In this document: positions 31,001 to 40,896 of the stretch, one piece after another
Layout of the letters: each line of letters starts with the position of its first letter
Numbering within the stretch: the first letter of the stretch is position 1
Assembly (NCBI GenBank): GCA_033064195.1
Contig: JARBJD010000135.1
Span: 1-64,000 of the forward strand
DNA from: Blattamonas nauphoetae
Taxonomy: Eukaryota > Preaxostyla > Oxymonadida
Direction of reading: 5' to 3'
Length of the DNA stretch: 64,000 nt
The notes under the pieces: generated by a model
Told to the model about the DNA's origin: nothing
Databases searched by the model: none
What the model saw: the letters and a program-made list of their open reading frames with translations, nothing else
Translations under genes and position numbers: made by a program

Positions 31001-32854
31001 GTCTTCGCAATACATGTCTGGCGATCTGATCATGAGCCAAGTGCTCTGGAACAACGCCCCGCTCAACGACGAACTTCACTTCGAGTGGGTCGAAGTGACG
31101 CAGTCAGAGACTGACGATGAGAACGAAACGGGCCAATCGGAGGAGCAGAAAATCAAATCGGACAATGTGTCAGTCAACATCGACAGTCACGACACCCCAC
31201 AAGGACTCGCCTCACAATTCCCACTCCAATGTCTGTCCTAATCTCGTTGGAATCGATTTTAGGGATCTGCCAACCGACCAGCGATGAAAGGGTTGTCTGC
31301 GAAAAGAAACCAAAAAACAAAACCAACAAAACGACGCTTTGTCAAACAGGATCGGATAATAGTCACAACGCCGATTGAACACAACGGCCTCTCCAGCAGG
31401 TCTGCTTTTTTCTCCTCCTTTTTCATCTCCACAGCGTCTCAAATCAGACAGAATCTCAGATTCTGAGCAGGATCGTATCAGAGAGAGATGTCATCGGCTT
31501 GTTCAACAGACACACCCCATTGTCTGCTTTATTCATCAACGAAGGATCCAACCCCTCCCAAACAGTTTGTGTTTCACCTGTTCAACATTCTCTATCTCCC
31601 CTCACTCTCGTCGTCTCTCTTCTCAGACACTCATCTCTCACACGTCAACTGTGGAAGCCGTCCTTCGTCGTGTATGACTACACCGCGGGAGCTCACCTGT
31701 TGTGAAGGACACCTCTCAAACTCAGATTTGTTTGTTCTCCTCTCTCTTCACTTTCTTCACTCGCCTCTCTCCTCCTTTTCTTCATTCTCCCGTTCGTCCA
31801 GATCACTTCACCACTCCTAACACTCCTGACAACACCTCGCAGATCATTCTCTCTGATCCTGCCACACATCACGGCTCTTCTCGCACTGACCACTCTCTCA
31901 ACTCGAGCGACAGCACACACGGAACAATACTTTCCACCTTTCTCTCTCGTTGTTTTCAGAGGTCATCCACAACACGACGAAGAATTCGTCCCCATCCCTT
32001 TCCGATCCGTCCCTGTCCGCCAGTCTCCTTCCTCATCTCGCTCACCAACCTCGAGTTCCGCTACGATCCTCAGCCACTCATTCCGTTCACTTCGAATTGC
32101 TTCAATGCCAGCTTCGTCCACAGCCCACTCATTGGATCTGTCGCTGGCATCGTCGCTCTGCTCACCTGCTTTTAAAACTCCAACACTATCGACCAGCTTT
32201 ACATTCGGAACAGGGAGGACGACTGAACGTGATGCAGGGGTGGATGAGAATGTGGATCTTGTGCGAAACATGGATGCGCCAGAGATCATCGAGAAACATC
32301 TATCTCTGAGCGCCACGCATTGAATACTTCTTTTCATCATTGTTTCATCATTTCAAACACCGTTTCAATTCAATTTACCAACTTTTGAAGAATTCCATTA
32401 AGATCAAACCAGAAATAAAAAGTTCGTTTGAATTCACTTGGAAACGAAGTGTTTGTGAGTAAAAAGGAGTGAAATTCGAGATCGCCGGAATTGTTTCATC
32501 ATGATTTTTTGTTAAATGGATTTTGCGCGGGTTTATCAAATTTGCGCGGGTTTTGCAGGGTACTATCAGGTGCTGCGAGTTTCAAAGAAAGTGAAAAGAG
32601 CACACCCGATCTTCACACATGTGACTTGATGTATATCGATCTGAGTGGAACGCAGTTTATCAAAGGTGGAGGAGTGAGGTCACAATGAAGGTGGGAGAGT
32701 CAGTGCTTGAAAAGAGGATGTGTAGAAACGTAGTTTTGAGAGAAGATATCCGTGGAGATTGAGGACTTTAATCAGTTCCTGGAACAAGAATGAACAGAAT
32801 TTGATAGAAAGACCAGTGAAACGGATGGATTCTTTCAAAATTATTGGGACACAT
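28068..32854. mobile_element. 4.8-kb inverted-repeat DNA element splitting FLNW copy 1
   Basis: Ends GTCCCAATAATTTTGAAA at 28072 and its inverse finishing at 32850 are flanked by ACAT (28068-28071 and 32851-32854). Intact family members read CTCACATTCTTCG at this point, exactly the predicted empty site. The duplication is 4 bp if the element starts with G, or 2 bp (CA) if it starts with T. A second pair of inverted segments with AACCCGCGCAAA motifs lies at about 28617-28695 and 32517-32563, suggesting subterminal repeats or a nested element. No transposase was recognised inside. Confidence 0.75.
30216..31241 (+). CDS. Open frame inside the 4.8-kb element, unidentified (341 aa)
   Basis: The frame begins MRAEILRSYEEFAERLKGRK, passes through a Pro/Ser/Thr/His-rich low-complexity middle and ends in an acidic Glu/Asp-rich tail. 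Coding-like but broken sequence precedes it from about 29040. It has no transposase signature. It may be a captured host gene fragment; confidence that it is expressed is low. Confidence 0.25.
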   Translation: MRAEILRSYEEFAERLKGRKTPEWVMRHATYPVQPPSLTSHRSKNCLARETTHLQETARRRTSTGQWARRMHSRISQHVGLLVRETKISRNDRPLTVSWTVAACQSTVTHTHPEQKTHRRKRRARTHSLRPSQPHPPKSTNTSPTMSSSPTPTHLLDESSFDWGSRGGSGGLNRHDEFEEIKTSLAQNKAETNKSADQSHSSSIPSLTYEDCGMVGSIQEVLGIDKACTRTGMKKAVPVCLRRTQPPSFDSSKCVSVLLSRSSSQYMSGDLIMSQVLWNNAPLNDELHFEWVEVTQSETDDENETGQSEEQKIKSDNVSVNIDSHDTPQGLASQFPLQCLS

Positions 32855-33105
32855 TCTTCGAAAATGAAGGCTCAATCTGGTCGTTTCTGGTCATTTATAT
32901 CCCTTCACAAGGAGATTGGAACAGAAAAAGGGGGGAAGTGCGACGCTGGTGGAAGAAAGTCCATCGAATGTTGAGAATGGAGGGCATCGATGATGTGATT
33001 GATGAAAAGCTCCAAAACGACAAAGACGAAGAAGGAGAATCCATTGTTGCATTCTCGATTGAATGGAACAACTTGCAGGGCAAGAACCTTCAGGAACAGG
33101 AATAG

Positions 33106-33430
33106 TCACAGGCAAGAACCAGCGACTCTTTCGCCCGTTTCTGACATCTTTTCGACATCAAACACTGTTTGTGTGTGATCGTTGTCTGCTCCGGCATCAC
33201 CTCATGGTTTGGTTTGCCAGATCGATTCGTATTCTCTCTCTCAGTCTCCCTCGCTGGTCGCCGCCCTCTCCTTCTCCTTCCCCGCCCCTCTCGCACTGCG
33301 CGTTTCTGAAAGTGAATGCGTCGATCAATCGGTTGTGGCGATTGGCGGGAGTTTGTGTTTGCGTGATTGTTTCGTGGTTGTTCTCCAAAATGGTGCTCTC
33401 TTGATGATTCATTCCAATCATGCGATGACA
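33106..33430. repeat. Conserved FLNW 3' flank module (alpha)
   Basis: The roughly 320-bp stretch after the stop of copy 1 recurs after copy 5 (50943-51265), copy 6 (55086-55400), copy 7 (59629-59950), an orphan gene end (52951-53290) and in shortened form after copies 3 and 4. Shared runs include AACACTGTTTGTGTGTGATC and GTTTGCGTGATTGTTTCGTG. Conservation beyond the stop codon may reflect a 3' UTR or simply the unit of duplication. Short frames read through it in several copies but differ between copies, so it is not called coding. Confidence 0.6.
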
Positions 33431-33520
33431 TTTCAGAATCGATCAACAATATCCATCGTCATCGACTCTTCGGAAGGCCGGAAGAACGAAAACGCACTGT
33501 CATCCACACCAACCAATCAC

Positions 33521-35154
33521 TACAGTGACTCCTACTTCCTACTAATTCCTAATGCTCGTCACGTCATGTCAAATTCTTCAGTCGCGGTTTCTAGAAAAAG
33601 TAGAAAGAGAGGAATCAAGAAACTTTGTGAATTGAAGGACTTCACTCCGAAGAGTCTTCACCGTCATAATCAATGTCTGAGGTGGAATCGGTCATTGTCA
33701 ATCGACCAAACGACTTTGTTTTTCTTTTTTGTGTTACTCTTCTCCCTGGAGCTGCTGATAAGAAAGCTTCCACGTCCGCAATTTTGGAGTTGTCAGCAAA
33801 CACTTCAGGTAAGAGTGAACCTTGGGGGGGTTCTTTGGAGCTGTCTCTGAGGATTCCGCCTCGCCCAAATGCCTGTTTGATCGTCTCCTTACAGCAGGTC
33901 TTGTTGATTGCTGATTCTGAGAGAAAAATCAAATGCTCCATAGTGTCGTGATGGTCTCCTCCTCGCAAAACCTGGAATTTTTTCTTATAGGCTGCAAAAA
34001 TACCCAAATCGAGAACTTGGAGGATGTGTGTGGTGCCACCTGGTGGAGTGACAAGGACAATCCGATTGTCCTCCAGGCGCTTCAGTACCTCTTGAGTGAC
34101 ATGACTCCCACATCCGTCTGCCATGAGAAGTGCCTTCTGTCTTGGTCGATTGATGTCATCGCGAATGGAGTTCACCAATGGAATAAACACCCTGTCCATC
34201 CAATCCAACATGAGACAGGCATTCATCCCTCCAGAGTTGGAAAGGCCATAATGATAGTCAACTCCGAGGACAAGTCCTTCATTTCTAGTCTGCTCCACAC
34301 TGAATGGAGGTGGGATGGCGTAGTAGGGGATGATGAGGTTGTAATCGAGAGAGATGCATGCGAGAAGCGTGAAGCGCTTCTCCGATCTGTCGACAGCCAT
34401 TCGCAGTTCATTGTCGGAAACGTCTGTTGGAACAATCGCAAGTTGAGTATGAGTGTCTGACCAGGACTGATATCCCACTTCATCAATATGGAAGACGAGA
34501 CAATCTGGAATACCTTTCAATGCATTCTCCAGTATTTCTGCATACTTCCGAATGTCTGAACCTTTTATTCTCATCCTTGTCTCTTCCCTAGGACGCCTTT
34601 CAACAACTTTAAGATCTTTGTGTCTTGCTAGGAAAGATTCGTACCAACTATTCCCAACAATCTTCCCCTGTAGCTTGGAGGCCGCACTATTGATTTCGGT
34701 TGGGGTGAACACAAGTCTTCTCTCCCATCGGGTCTTCACTGCCTCCACAATTTCCAATTCCTGTTTCCACGTCAACGCCATCGATTTTTTGTCAACCTGC
34801 TTTCTGACTCCATCATCATTTCGAATCTGAGAGACCAATCCTTGAGAACATTGCATCATTTCTGACAGTTGGAGAGGTGTGATTTCCGGAATTCTTCCCT
34901 CCTTCTCCAGATTCACCAAAAAGCGTAATACCGCTGATACGGTTGCAAAAGATGTTTTTGAAATTGCCTCCAAGAACCAGAACGACTGCGATACTGTGCC
35001 GTTGCTGTCAACGTACTTCTTTGCTCCTTCTATGGCAACAGAAACAGGGTCGTCGCGAAGCATTACTCTTCCTTGGTTGTCGAGAAAGTCCCAATTAAAG
35101 AATGACATGACATGACACGTCATTAGTCAATAGCCGGAATTAGGAGTCACTGTA
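33521..35154. mobile_element. pogo/Tigger-type transposon, apparently autonomous
   Basis: The 1630-bp element (33523-35152) has terminal inverted repeats beginning CAGTGACTCCTA(C/A)TTCC and is flanked by TA on both sides. It encodes a complete transposase on the minus strand. TA duplication, CAGT ends and a DDE_1 transposase define the pogo/Tigger branch of Tc1/mariner. A related module at 38300-38400 lacks the insertion. Confidence 0.9.
33642..35123 (-). CDS. pogo/Tigger-family transposase (DDE_1), 493 aa
   Basis: The enzyme cuts and pastes the surrounding element. An N-terminal helix-turn-helix region (residues about 30-110) is followed by a CENP-B-type DNA-binding segment (NSWYESFLARHKDL, about 158-171). 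The catalytic core has the expected three acidic residues: D214 in FHIDEVGYQSW, D336 in LLMADGCGSH and D372 in HILQVLDLGIF; the last two are 35 residues apart, as expected for pogo. The frame is open over the whole usual length and lies entirely between the TIRs. A second possible start, MSFFNWDF, lies six codons in. It may be active. Confidence 0.92.
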   Translation of the reverse strand: MTCHVMSFFNWDFLDNQGRVMLRDDPVSVAIEGAKKYVDSNGTVSQSFWFLEAISKTSFATVSAVLRFLVNLEKEGRIPEITPLQLSEMMQCSQGLVSQIRNDDGVRKQVDKKSMALTWKQELEIVEAVKTRWERRLVFTPTEINSAASKLQGKIVGNSWYESFLARHKDLKVVERRPREETRMRIKGSDIRKYAEILENALKGIPDCLVFHIDEVGYQSWSDTHTQLAIVPTDVSDNELRMAVDRSEKRFTLLACISLDYNLIIPYYAIPPPFSVEQTRNEGLVLGVDYHYGLSNSGGMNACLMLDWMDRVFIPLVNSIRDDINRPRQKALLMADGCGSHVTQEVLKRLEDNRIVLVTPPGGTTHILQVLDLGIFAAYKKKFQVLRGGDHHDTMEHLIFLSESAINKTCCKETIKQAFGRGGILRDSSKEPPQGSLLPEVFADNSKIADVEAFLSAAPGRRVTQKRKTKSFGRLTMTDSTSDIDYDGEDSSE

Positions 35155-36263
35155 TTCCCTCTCTCCTCGAAAGGAGATGAAGAACCAGACAGAAGAACCA
35201 ACATACTTCTTCATTCACGCCAACCGCTCCCTCTTTCCTCTCCCACTCGACGAGAGATGCGAAAAGAAGAAATGAAGCGGAACATGTAAAATCGTCCAAA
35301 CGATGCCCCTCTTCCAGCTGAGACCTTCCGAGAGAATCGGAGGCATGCAGAATGCTCTTCGTCGGATGGTGTGGAGAAGAAGAACTGTCCCGTGACCTCT
35401 CTCACCGTCGGAATCCACTCGACAGAACAGACTGTGGCTGGATTATCGATGACTGATCGGTGCTCGCAACAATCCGACGAGACGATCAGAAACGGAGAAC
35501 GAGAGTGTTCGTCTTCACTCGAAATCTGAGTGCACATCCTCGAAACGCATTGTTTGACAGATACCGCCCGAAGAGCCAAGTTTGACGTCGATGCAAGCCA
35601 GAGGGAGGAACAAACACGCGTTTCATGCTTTTTGCTTGACTGGCGTGATCATTGGGGCTTGGCATCGTGTGATCTCATATCCTTACCAATCCAGATCCAG
35701 CCACATGTCACACACTCCCCTCGTCCTGAAGAAGAAAGCTGCACTAGATCCGATCAGCCTGAACATGAAAGTGAAGTCGACCAAGCTGTCCAGGGCCAGA
35801 CTGGTCAAAAGAACTGGCTCACCAGAACCTCGGAAGATGACGGTTGGATTCACAATCGTTGTGGTCACTCACTGAGTGAATTTTGATTGCAGAAATGGCA
35901 TGGATTCTGAAGAGTGGCAACGCCAACGAAGCTCGTCAGTGTGTTTGCCAGAATTCCGAGACGGATGAGGAAGAACGCCAACGAGAAGGAAACGAGGACG
36001 CTTCAGGAACAATCGAGGCTGGACTTGTGGATGACAGGCAGGAATCAGGAATGGAGAACATGGACCCACCAACTGCTTCTGTGGCCGAATTATCATCAAT
36101 TATACTCTCCACACATCTTCCATTGTTTATCAATTTGGCGAAAGATACGTGTTACCTTTGAACGAAGTGGAGTCGACAAGTGAAGGAAATGATGGAGAAG
36201 AGTGAAAAGAGTTGTCTCTTCTTTTGAGGGTATCATTTCACCATCTTTGTTTCACTCATTTCT
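35155..36263. other. Spacer of shuffled modules before FLNW copy 2
   Basis: No gene is supported. The segment 35260-35400 matches 38395-38530 (ACCTTCCGAGAGAATCGGAG versus ATGTTCCGAGAGAATCGGAG), and 35911-36110 matches 37744-38010, where both read an acidic peptide around NANEARQ and CQNSETDEEE. Repetition in a different context suggests duplicated spacer sequence. A small conserved peptide cannot be excluded. Confidence 0.5.
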
Positions 36264-36278
36264 CTGGCCCATAACGAG
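36264..36278 (+). promoter_or_regulatory. FLNW upstream motif, copy 2
   Basis: CTGGCCCATAACGAG ends 24 nt before the ATG at 36303; one difference from the family consensus. Confidence 0.7.
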
Positions 36279-36302
36279 TGTCAAATCACATCGACAGCCT
36301 GA

Positions 36303-37376
36303 ATGACAATTTTATCCGCAACTACAGACACGTTAGTTGAATGGACGCGCGCTGGTTTATCCTTCTCTCATCTGTCATTCTCAAAAGACTGTTCGCCGTT
36401 CCTGAATTGGGACGAAGAAGAACTTGAATCTGTCGAGGAATGGGCAACTTTCTTTCGTTCTCTCGTTGCCACCGTGAAGTTGCAGCCTACTGTCGATGTC
36501 TCTCTGGAAACGAAAGCTGTGAAATGGCTCAAATATATGGACCCAAGGACTCGAGATTCTGCAGATGCTTTTCTCGGCGTCCTTGCATCAGCGTCTGGTG
36601 ATTTTTCGACAAACTTCATACAGCCCATGATGGTGCTCATTTCCTCAACCAGTCTGGTCATTGCCACAGCAGCAATGCAGATGTTTGGAGCTCTGACCGC
36701 GAGCTGTTCCACCAAAATGCATCTTCTCCTCGTCAAGGCTGACCTGATCCCTCAAATCATCGTCACTTCCACTCTACAGTCTCTTTCCTTTGAAAAAGTC
36801 AAGTATATCCACACATACTTCATTTCAATCATTGTTCATTCTTTCTGGCTCGCAACTCCGGATTATCTCGCCAAACCCACATTTAAAGATGAGTATGAAC
36901 AACAAGCTGTTCACGAGACGGTTTTGAAGCAAGTTCTGTCGCCATTGGAGCTGTACATTAGCCATCTGTGCGTGAACCGCTATTCGATCGTCGAAAGAGA
37001 CCTTTCAGCTGAGCTCATGAAATTCATTGCCCATATCCTCCAAACATCGCTTGTTTATCAGCCAGCGATGGATTTTGTTCTCAACCTGCCTGTCTTTCTC
37101 ACAATTCCGAGTTGTCTCACGTTCTTCGAAAATGAATACCCAGTCTGTTTTTTTCTGAATTTCCAGAACCACACCCAGCGGGACTTGAACGAAGAAAGGG
37201 GAGAAATGCGACGGATGGGGAAGATAGTGGATCGAATGTTGAGAATGGAGGGCATCGAAGATGTGATTGATGAAAAGCTCCAAAACGATAGAAACGGATC
37301 CTTAGGAGGAAGGATTGTTGCCCACTCGATCGTATGGAACAAACTGCGGGGAATGAACCATCCACGATTTTGGTAG
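36303..37376 (+). CDS. FLNW family protein, copy 2 (357 aa)
   Basis: This is a whole but divergent member. The N-terminal signature is FLNWDEEELESVEEW, then LVATVKLQPTVDVSLETKAV, SADAFLGVLASASGD, LVKADLIPQ, AVHETVLKQVLSP and near the C-terminus RMLRMEGIEDVIDEKLQND and GMNHPRFW. The protein is predicted all helical with leucine-rich amphipathic helices, loosely like HEAT/ARM folds, and has no signal peptide or membrane segment. No enzymatic motif is visible and the function is unknown. The start is fixed by the upstream motif 24 nt away. Divergence in the middle (residues 150-210) is greater than at either end. Confidence 0.85.
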   Translation: MTILSATTDTLVEWTRAGLSFSHLSFSKDCSPFLNWDEEELESVEEWATFFRSLVATVKLQPTVDVSLETKAVKWLKYMDPRTRDSADAFLGVLASASGDFSTNFIQPMMVLISSTSLVIATAAMQMFGALTASCSTKMHLLLVKADLIPQIIVTSTLQSLSFEKVKYIHTYFISIIVHSFWLATPDYLAKPTFKDEYEQQAVHETVLKQVLSPLELYISHLCVNRYSIVERDLSAELMKFIAHILQTSLVYQPAMDFVLNLPVFLTIPSCLTFFENEYPVCFFLNFQNHTQRDLNEERGEMRRMGKIVDRMLRMEGIEDVIDEKLQNDRNGSLGGRIVAHSIVWNKLRGMNHPRFW

Positions 37377-40329
37377 AAACAGGTCGGAACCAGCGCCTCT
37401 TCGTCGCGTGTGAATGTCACCAGTCTTCGCTCCATGTTCACCTACATTCATTCGAGTCATAAAATGGGCTTTGCAATCTTCGACGAGCAGGCCAAGAATG
37501 GACCCATCCACTCGCGACTTGTGGTTGGATGTGTTTTGGAGAAAGACCGAAATTGGGATGAGGATGGAAGGGTTGGGCGATGCTGCCACTGCGTTCACAC
37601 CACTCTCTGCAGGCTTTGGTGTGTCCCAATCACTCCATTTCTCTTTGCTTCTCAGATTGATTCATTCTGTTTGATGGACTCCCCGCATCTTCTTCATCTT
37701 TCACTCCTCCTCTCCCTTTCCCAGTTCGACCTGAAGATTCTGATGAGTGTCAACGCCAACGAAGCTCGTCAGCGTGTTTGCCAGAATTCCGAGACGGATG
37801 AGGAAGAACACCAACGAGAAGTGCACAAGGACGCTTCAGGAACAATCGAACTTGAACACATGGAGGACTTCAAGCTGGTCCGTTCAGGCGAGAGGAACCT
37901 GCCGTCTGTCGAGCAGCAGGGAGACATCTGCGGGAAGATTGTGTGGGAGACGGGCAAGAATCAGGAATGGGTGAGCAGGGACCCACCAACTGCTTCTGTG
38001 GCCGAATCATCGTCAGTTCCACTCTCCCCACATCTTCCACACAAATCGGTGCAAATTGGCGAAAGCTACGCGTTGCCTTTGAACGAAGTGGAGTCGAGGA
38101 GCGAATGAAATACGAGAGAAAGAAAGGGAGATGACGACAGGGAAGGCACGTTCAGAGAATGCAAAGGCACCATCTCCATCCTTTCATGGTCCTTCACCAA
38201 CGCTGCCGGTTCAAGTGGCTGCTGTGGTGCCACTCACTCCCTGCTCTCTCTTGATGGTTGATTGCATTGATGAGAAGGGACGTGTGAGTCGGTTGCACAT
38301 TGGCGATCGTCCTCAGCTCTTCGGAAAGAATGAAGAACAAACGTCCTTCTTCCTCAACACCAACCAGTGTGTCCTCACTCTCCCCTCGCAGAGAGATGCG
38401 AAAAGAAACAAGGAAGCGACACGTGAAATCGCATCCAAATGAGGCCTCTCTTCCAACTGAGATGTTCCGAGAGAATCGGAGGAATGCAGGACGCTCTTCG
38501 TCGGATGGTGTGGAGAAACTGAAACTCCGACTTCTCCACATTCCTCTCCAAGCGATGCCCTTTCTAATGTGCATTTGCTGTGGGAGTGATGATCCGACCA
38601 ATCGTTGTTCCGCTCACTCTCCACTCAGTTGCCGTGCCTCGTTCGCTGATGGATCTTCGACAGACTCCATCCCGTCGATTGGGGTGCTCATCTCGTCAGC
38701 TTATCACATCGTCACCAAAACAATCATGATGCCCTCAAACACATCACCCAACACTGTCCTGAACATCTTCCTCCACATCTCGAACTTCGTCAATTGAAGC
38801 CAATGGATCGTTTCGGATTTGGAACGAGCGGGGCATGAACCTTCCGGAACACGAATTGAAACAGACAAGAACCAGCGAAGACTCGAAGCGAGCAACACCC
38901 TTCGCTCTCCTCACTCAACCATCTCCCACCACTCTTCCTCGTTTCTCCCGATTTCAACCACACTCTCTCGCTCTCTTGATCTGAAGAGTGATGGACCGAT
39001 CACGAAGGATTCTCGACCAGATGTGTGACTGACTCGAACACTCTGCGCCACACCCGACACACTCATTGATCTTCTTTTTCTTCGCTGGATTGTGGATTTT
39101 GGTTTGTGTGTGGATGGTCGGTCTGGCCTTTGTGTCAAGGTGGATTGTTGTGAAGACGGACTTAATCGACCACAGCGTCATTCACATGCAGATCTGAATC
39201 TGCCTCATCGCCGCACAACATTCGCTGTCCCTGTCACTGTTGCTTCTGACTCAACAGCTGCACACCCCGAACCACTGCCCTGAACGAGATTGTGTGAGGG
39301 ACACAGACAAACACCCACTCTTCACTTTGCTTGCGTTGCCGCACATTCTCCGAATTCGACTCACTCCCCTTCGAGATTGGTGTTGTGTCTTGCGCCAGTG
39401 TAACTAACTGTGTTGCGCGTGCTTGCTTCGGCGGAAGGGATGGTTGGATCGTCGACTCAACATCACGAAATGGCTCATTTACAGACTTGGTGACTTGGAT
39501 GGCTGTGTTCCTTCCTTCATTGAACCGCTGATTGAGATGAAATGATGAAGGTGCTCAGAAGTGAGATGTCGACGACTTGTCCGCAATTGATGATTGCCGT
39601 TGTTTGTGACAGCCGATCTGGTGGCTGAAATGATGATCGCTCTGAATGGATAGTTTTTCTTTTTTGGAGAAGCCGAAACTGTGGATGTCTGTGTTGTTCT
39701 CCTCATCACTTGAGTGGTGAGGCTGAAAACAGCGGATGGACTTGAAAATGTTGAAAATGAACGCGCAGCTGATTACCGCTTTTCCATCGTCAACAACCAA
39801 TCCAGTCGATTCACAGAAATGCTAGCTCCGATCGTCGTTGCCCCCGCTCTCCTCAACCGACGATGCTGTCCGTTATCTCGCTGCCCCTCTTTCTCGCAAT
39901 CACAAGTTGCCTCTCGTCCTTTTGGGATGAGTGGTGGATTGTGGTTGTGCTGGAGGAAGAATGGTCGGCGAATAGAAGAGGACGTCCGGAAAGGTGAGAG
40001 CGGAGAGGACATTCGCATGTCCAAACAACTTCGCCAGAATGCTGTGAAAACACAATCATCTGGGCATTTGAATCGCCACTCTTCCTCCTGTCTCTTCGTC
40101 CTTCGCAAGCGATGGCGTTGTGTTTGGAACGAGTTGACCAAAATTAAGAAACACATCATCGTGTTGTGTTATTCCACGGAATGAAGCAATGAAATGCACA
40201 CAAGCGAAGCCACAACCACATTATCACACCCTTGCGTCGTCGTTTGATACGACTTGTTCTCAAAAATTACTCGTTCTCCCTCCAGCCTTCCTCTTGATTC
40301 ATCAATGATCTCATTCATCATGATTTTAT
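37377..40329. other. Spacer between FLNW copies 2 and 3, mosaic of modules and gene relics
   Basis: No whole gene is supported. It contains the acidic-peptide module (37744-38110), the module shared with 35260-35400 (38395-38530), and an orphan FLNW 3' end at about 38815-38860 (WNERGMNLPEHE in one frame). Short open frames elsewhere, for example 39714-40184, lack family support; one near 39860 has a hydrophobic stretch followed by charged residues and could be a decayed membrane-anchor end of a surface protein. Confidence 0.45.
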
Positions 40330-40827
40330 GTTTTGTTGGCACGAGTGGACTTTCTGGGCCAAAGGTGATCGAGGTGTGTTGTGACATTGTAGTTCATCGA
40401 GGCTATTCTCTCATAATAAATTGTCCAATATGGATGTGAACACGTTTTCTTTTCAAAATGTTGAGAATACTGTCGAGATCGTCTCAGAGGATGTCACGAT
40501 CATTCGATCGTGTTTGATGAGGTCGATCGGCGAACTATATCACTTCATCTTTACGCTTTCTTGATTCATTTCAACTTTATGTCTCGTATTTTCTTACAAT
40601 TTTTCAAAACATAGCGATTGATCATGATGTATCGTGAAGTGACAATCTACTGCAGTTCTCCCTTCAAGACACCAATTTTTTGGAAGTGAACGTGCGGCGC
40701 GTTTGGCCTAGCGGTAGCCAACCCCTCTGTCGACTGTTGTGCTCGGGGTTCGACTCCCGCCGAGCACAACTTTTTTGCCGCTACTTAGAGTTTTTTGGCC
40801 CAGAAAGTCCACCCTTGCCGTTTTGTT
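40330..40827. mobile_element. 482-bp MITE carrying a tRNA-like gene, copy B
   Basis: The element spans 40338-40819 with the same terminal inverted repeats as copy A and its own 8-bp target duplication, GTTTTGTT (40330-40337 and 40820-40827). Different duplications at the two sites show two independent insertions. It lies 101 bp upstream of the ATG of FLNW copy 3, so its Pol III unit points at that promoter. Confidence 0.87.
40697..40770 (+). ncRNA. tRNA-like Pol III transcription unit inside MITE copy B
   Basis: Identical over the A box, B box, 11-bp 3' stem and T6 run to the unit in copy A. Preservation of these parts suggests they matter for the family or that the copies are very young. 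Confidence 0.65.
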
Positions 40828-40881
40828 TTTCCTTTGAACGATCATTTCATCTCAAGATCATTGTTTCGCTCATTCTTTTTT

Positions 40882-40896
40882 CTGACCCATAAAGAG
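40882..40896 (+). promoter_or_regulatory. FLNW upstream motif, copy 3
   Basis: CTGACCCATAAAGAG ends 24 nt before the ATG at 40921; one difference from the consensus. Confidence 0.7.

Larger units (their letters stand above)
26763..33105 (+). pseudogene. FLNW family gene, copy 1, split by two transposons
   Basis: Three pieces align with intact family members: the first 47 bases (MTALTTNTDTSIENL), 27292-28071, and 32851-33105 (ending WNNLQGKN). A 482-bp MITE separates the first two and a 4.8-kb element the last two. The middle piece is out of register with the start just after the MITE and contains an in-frame TAA at 27972-27974, so the copy is dead independently of the insertions. The middle piece is closest to copy 5 (LGTLASNSGDSSP and FDWCSAK shared). 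Its 3' end is followed by the same 3' flank as whole copies. Confidence 0.8.
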
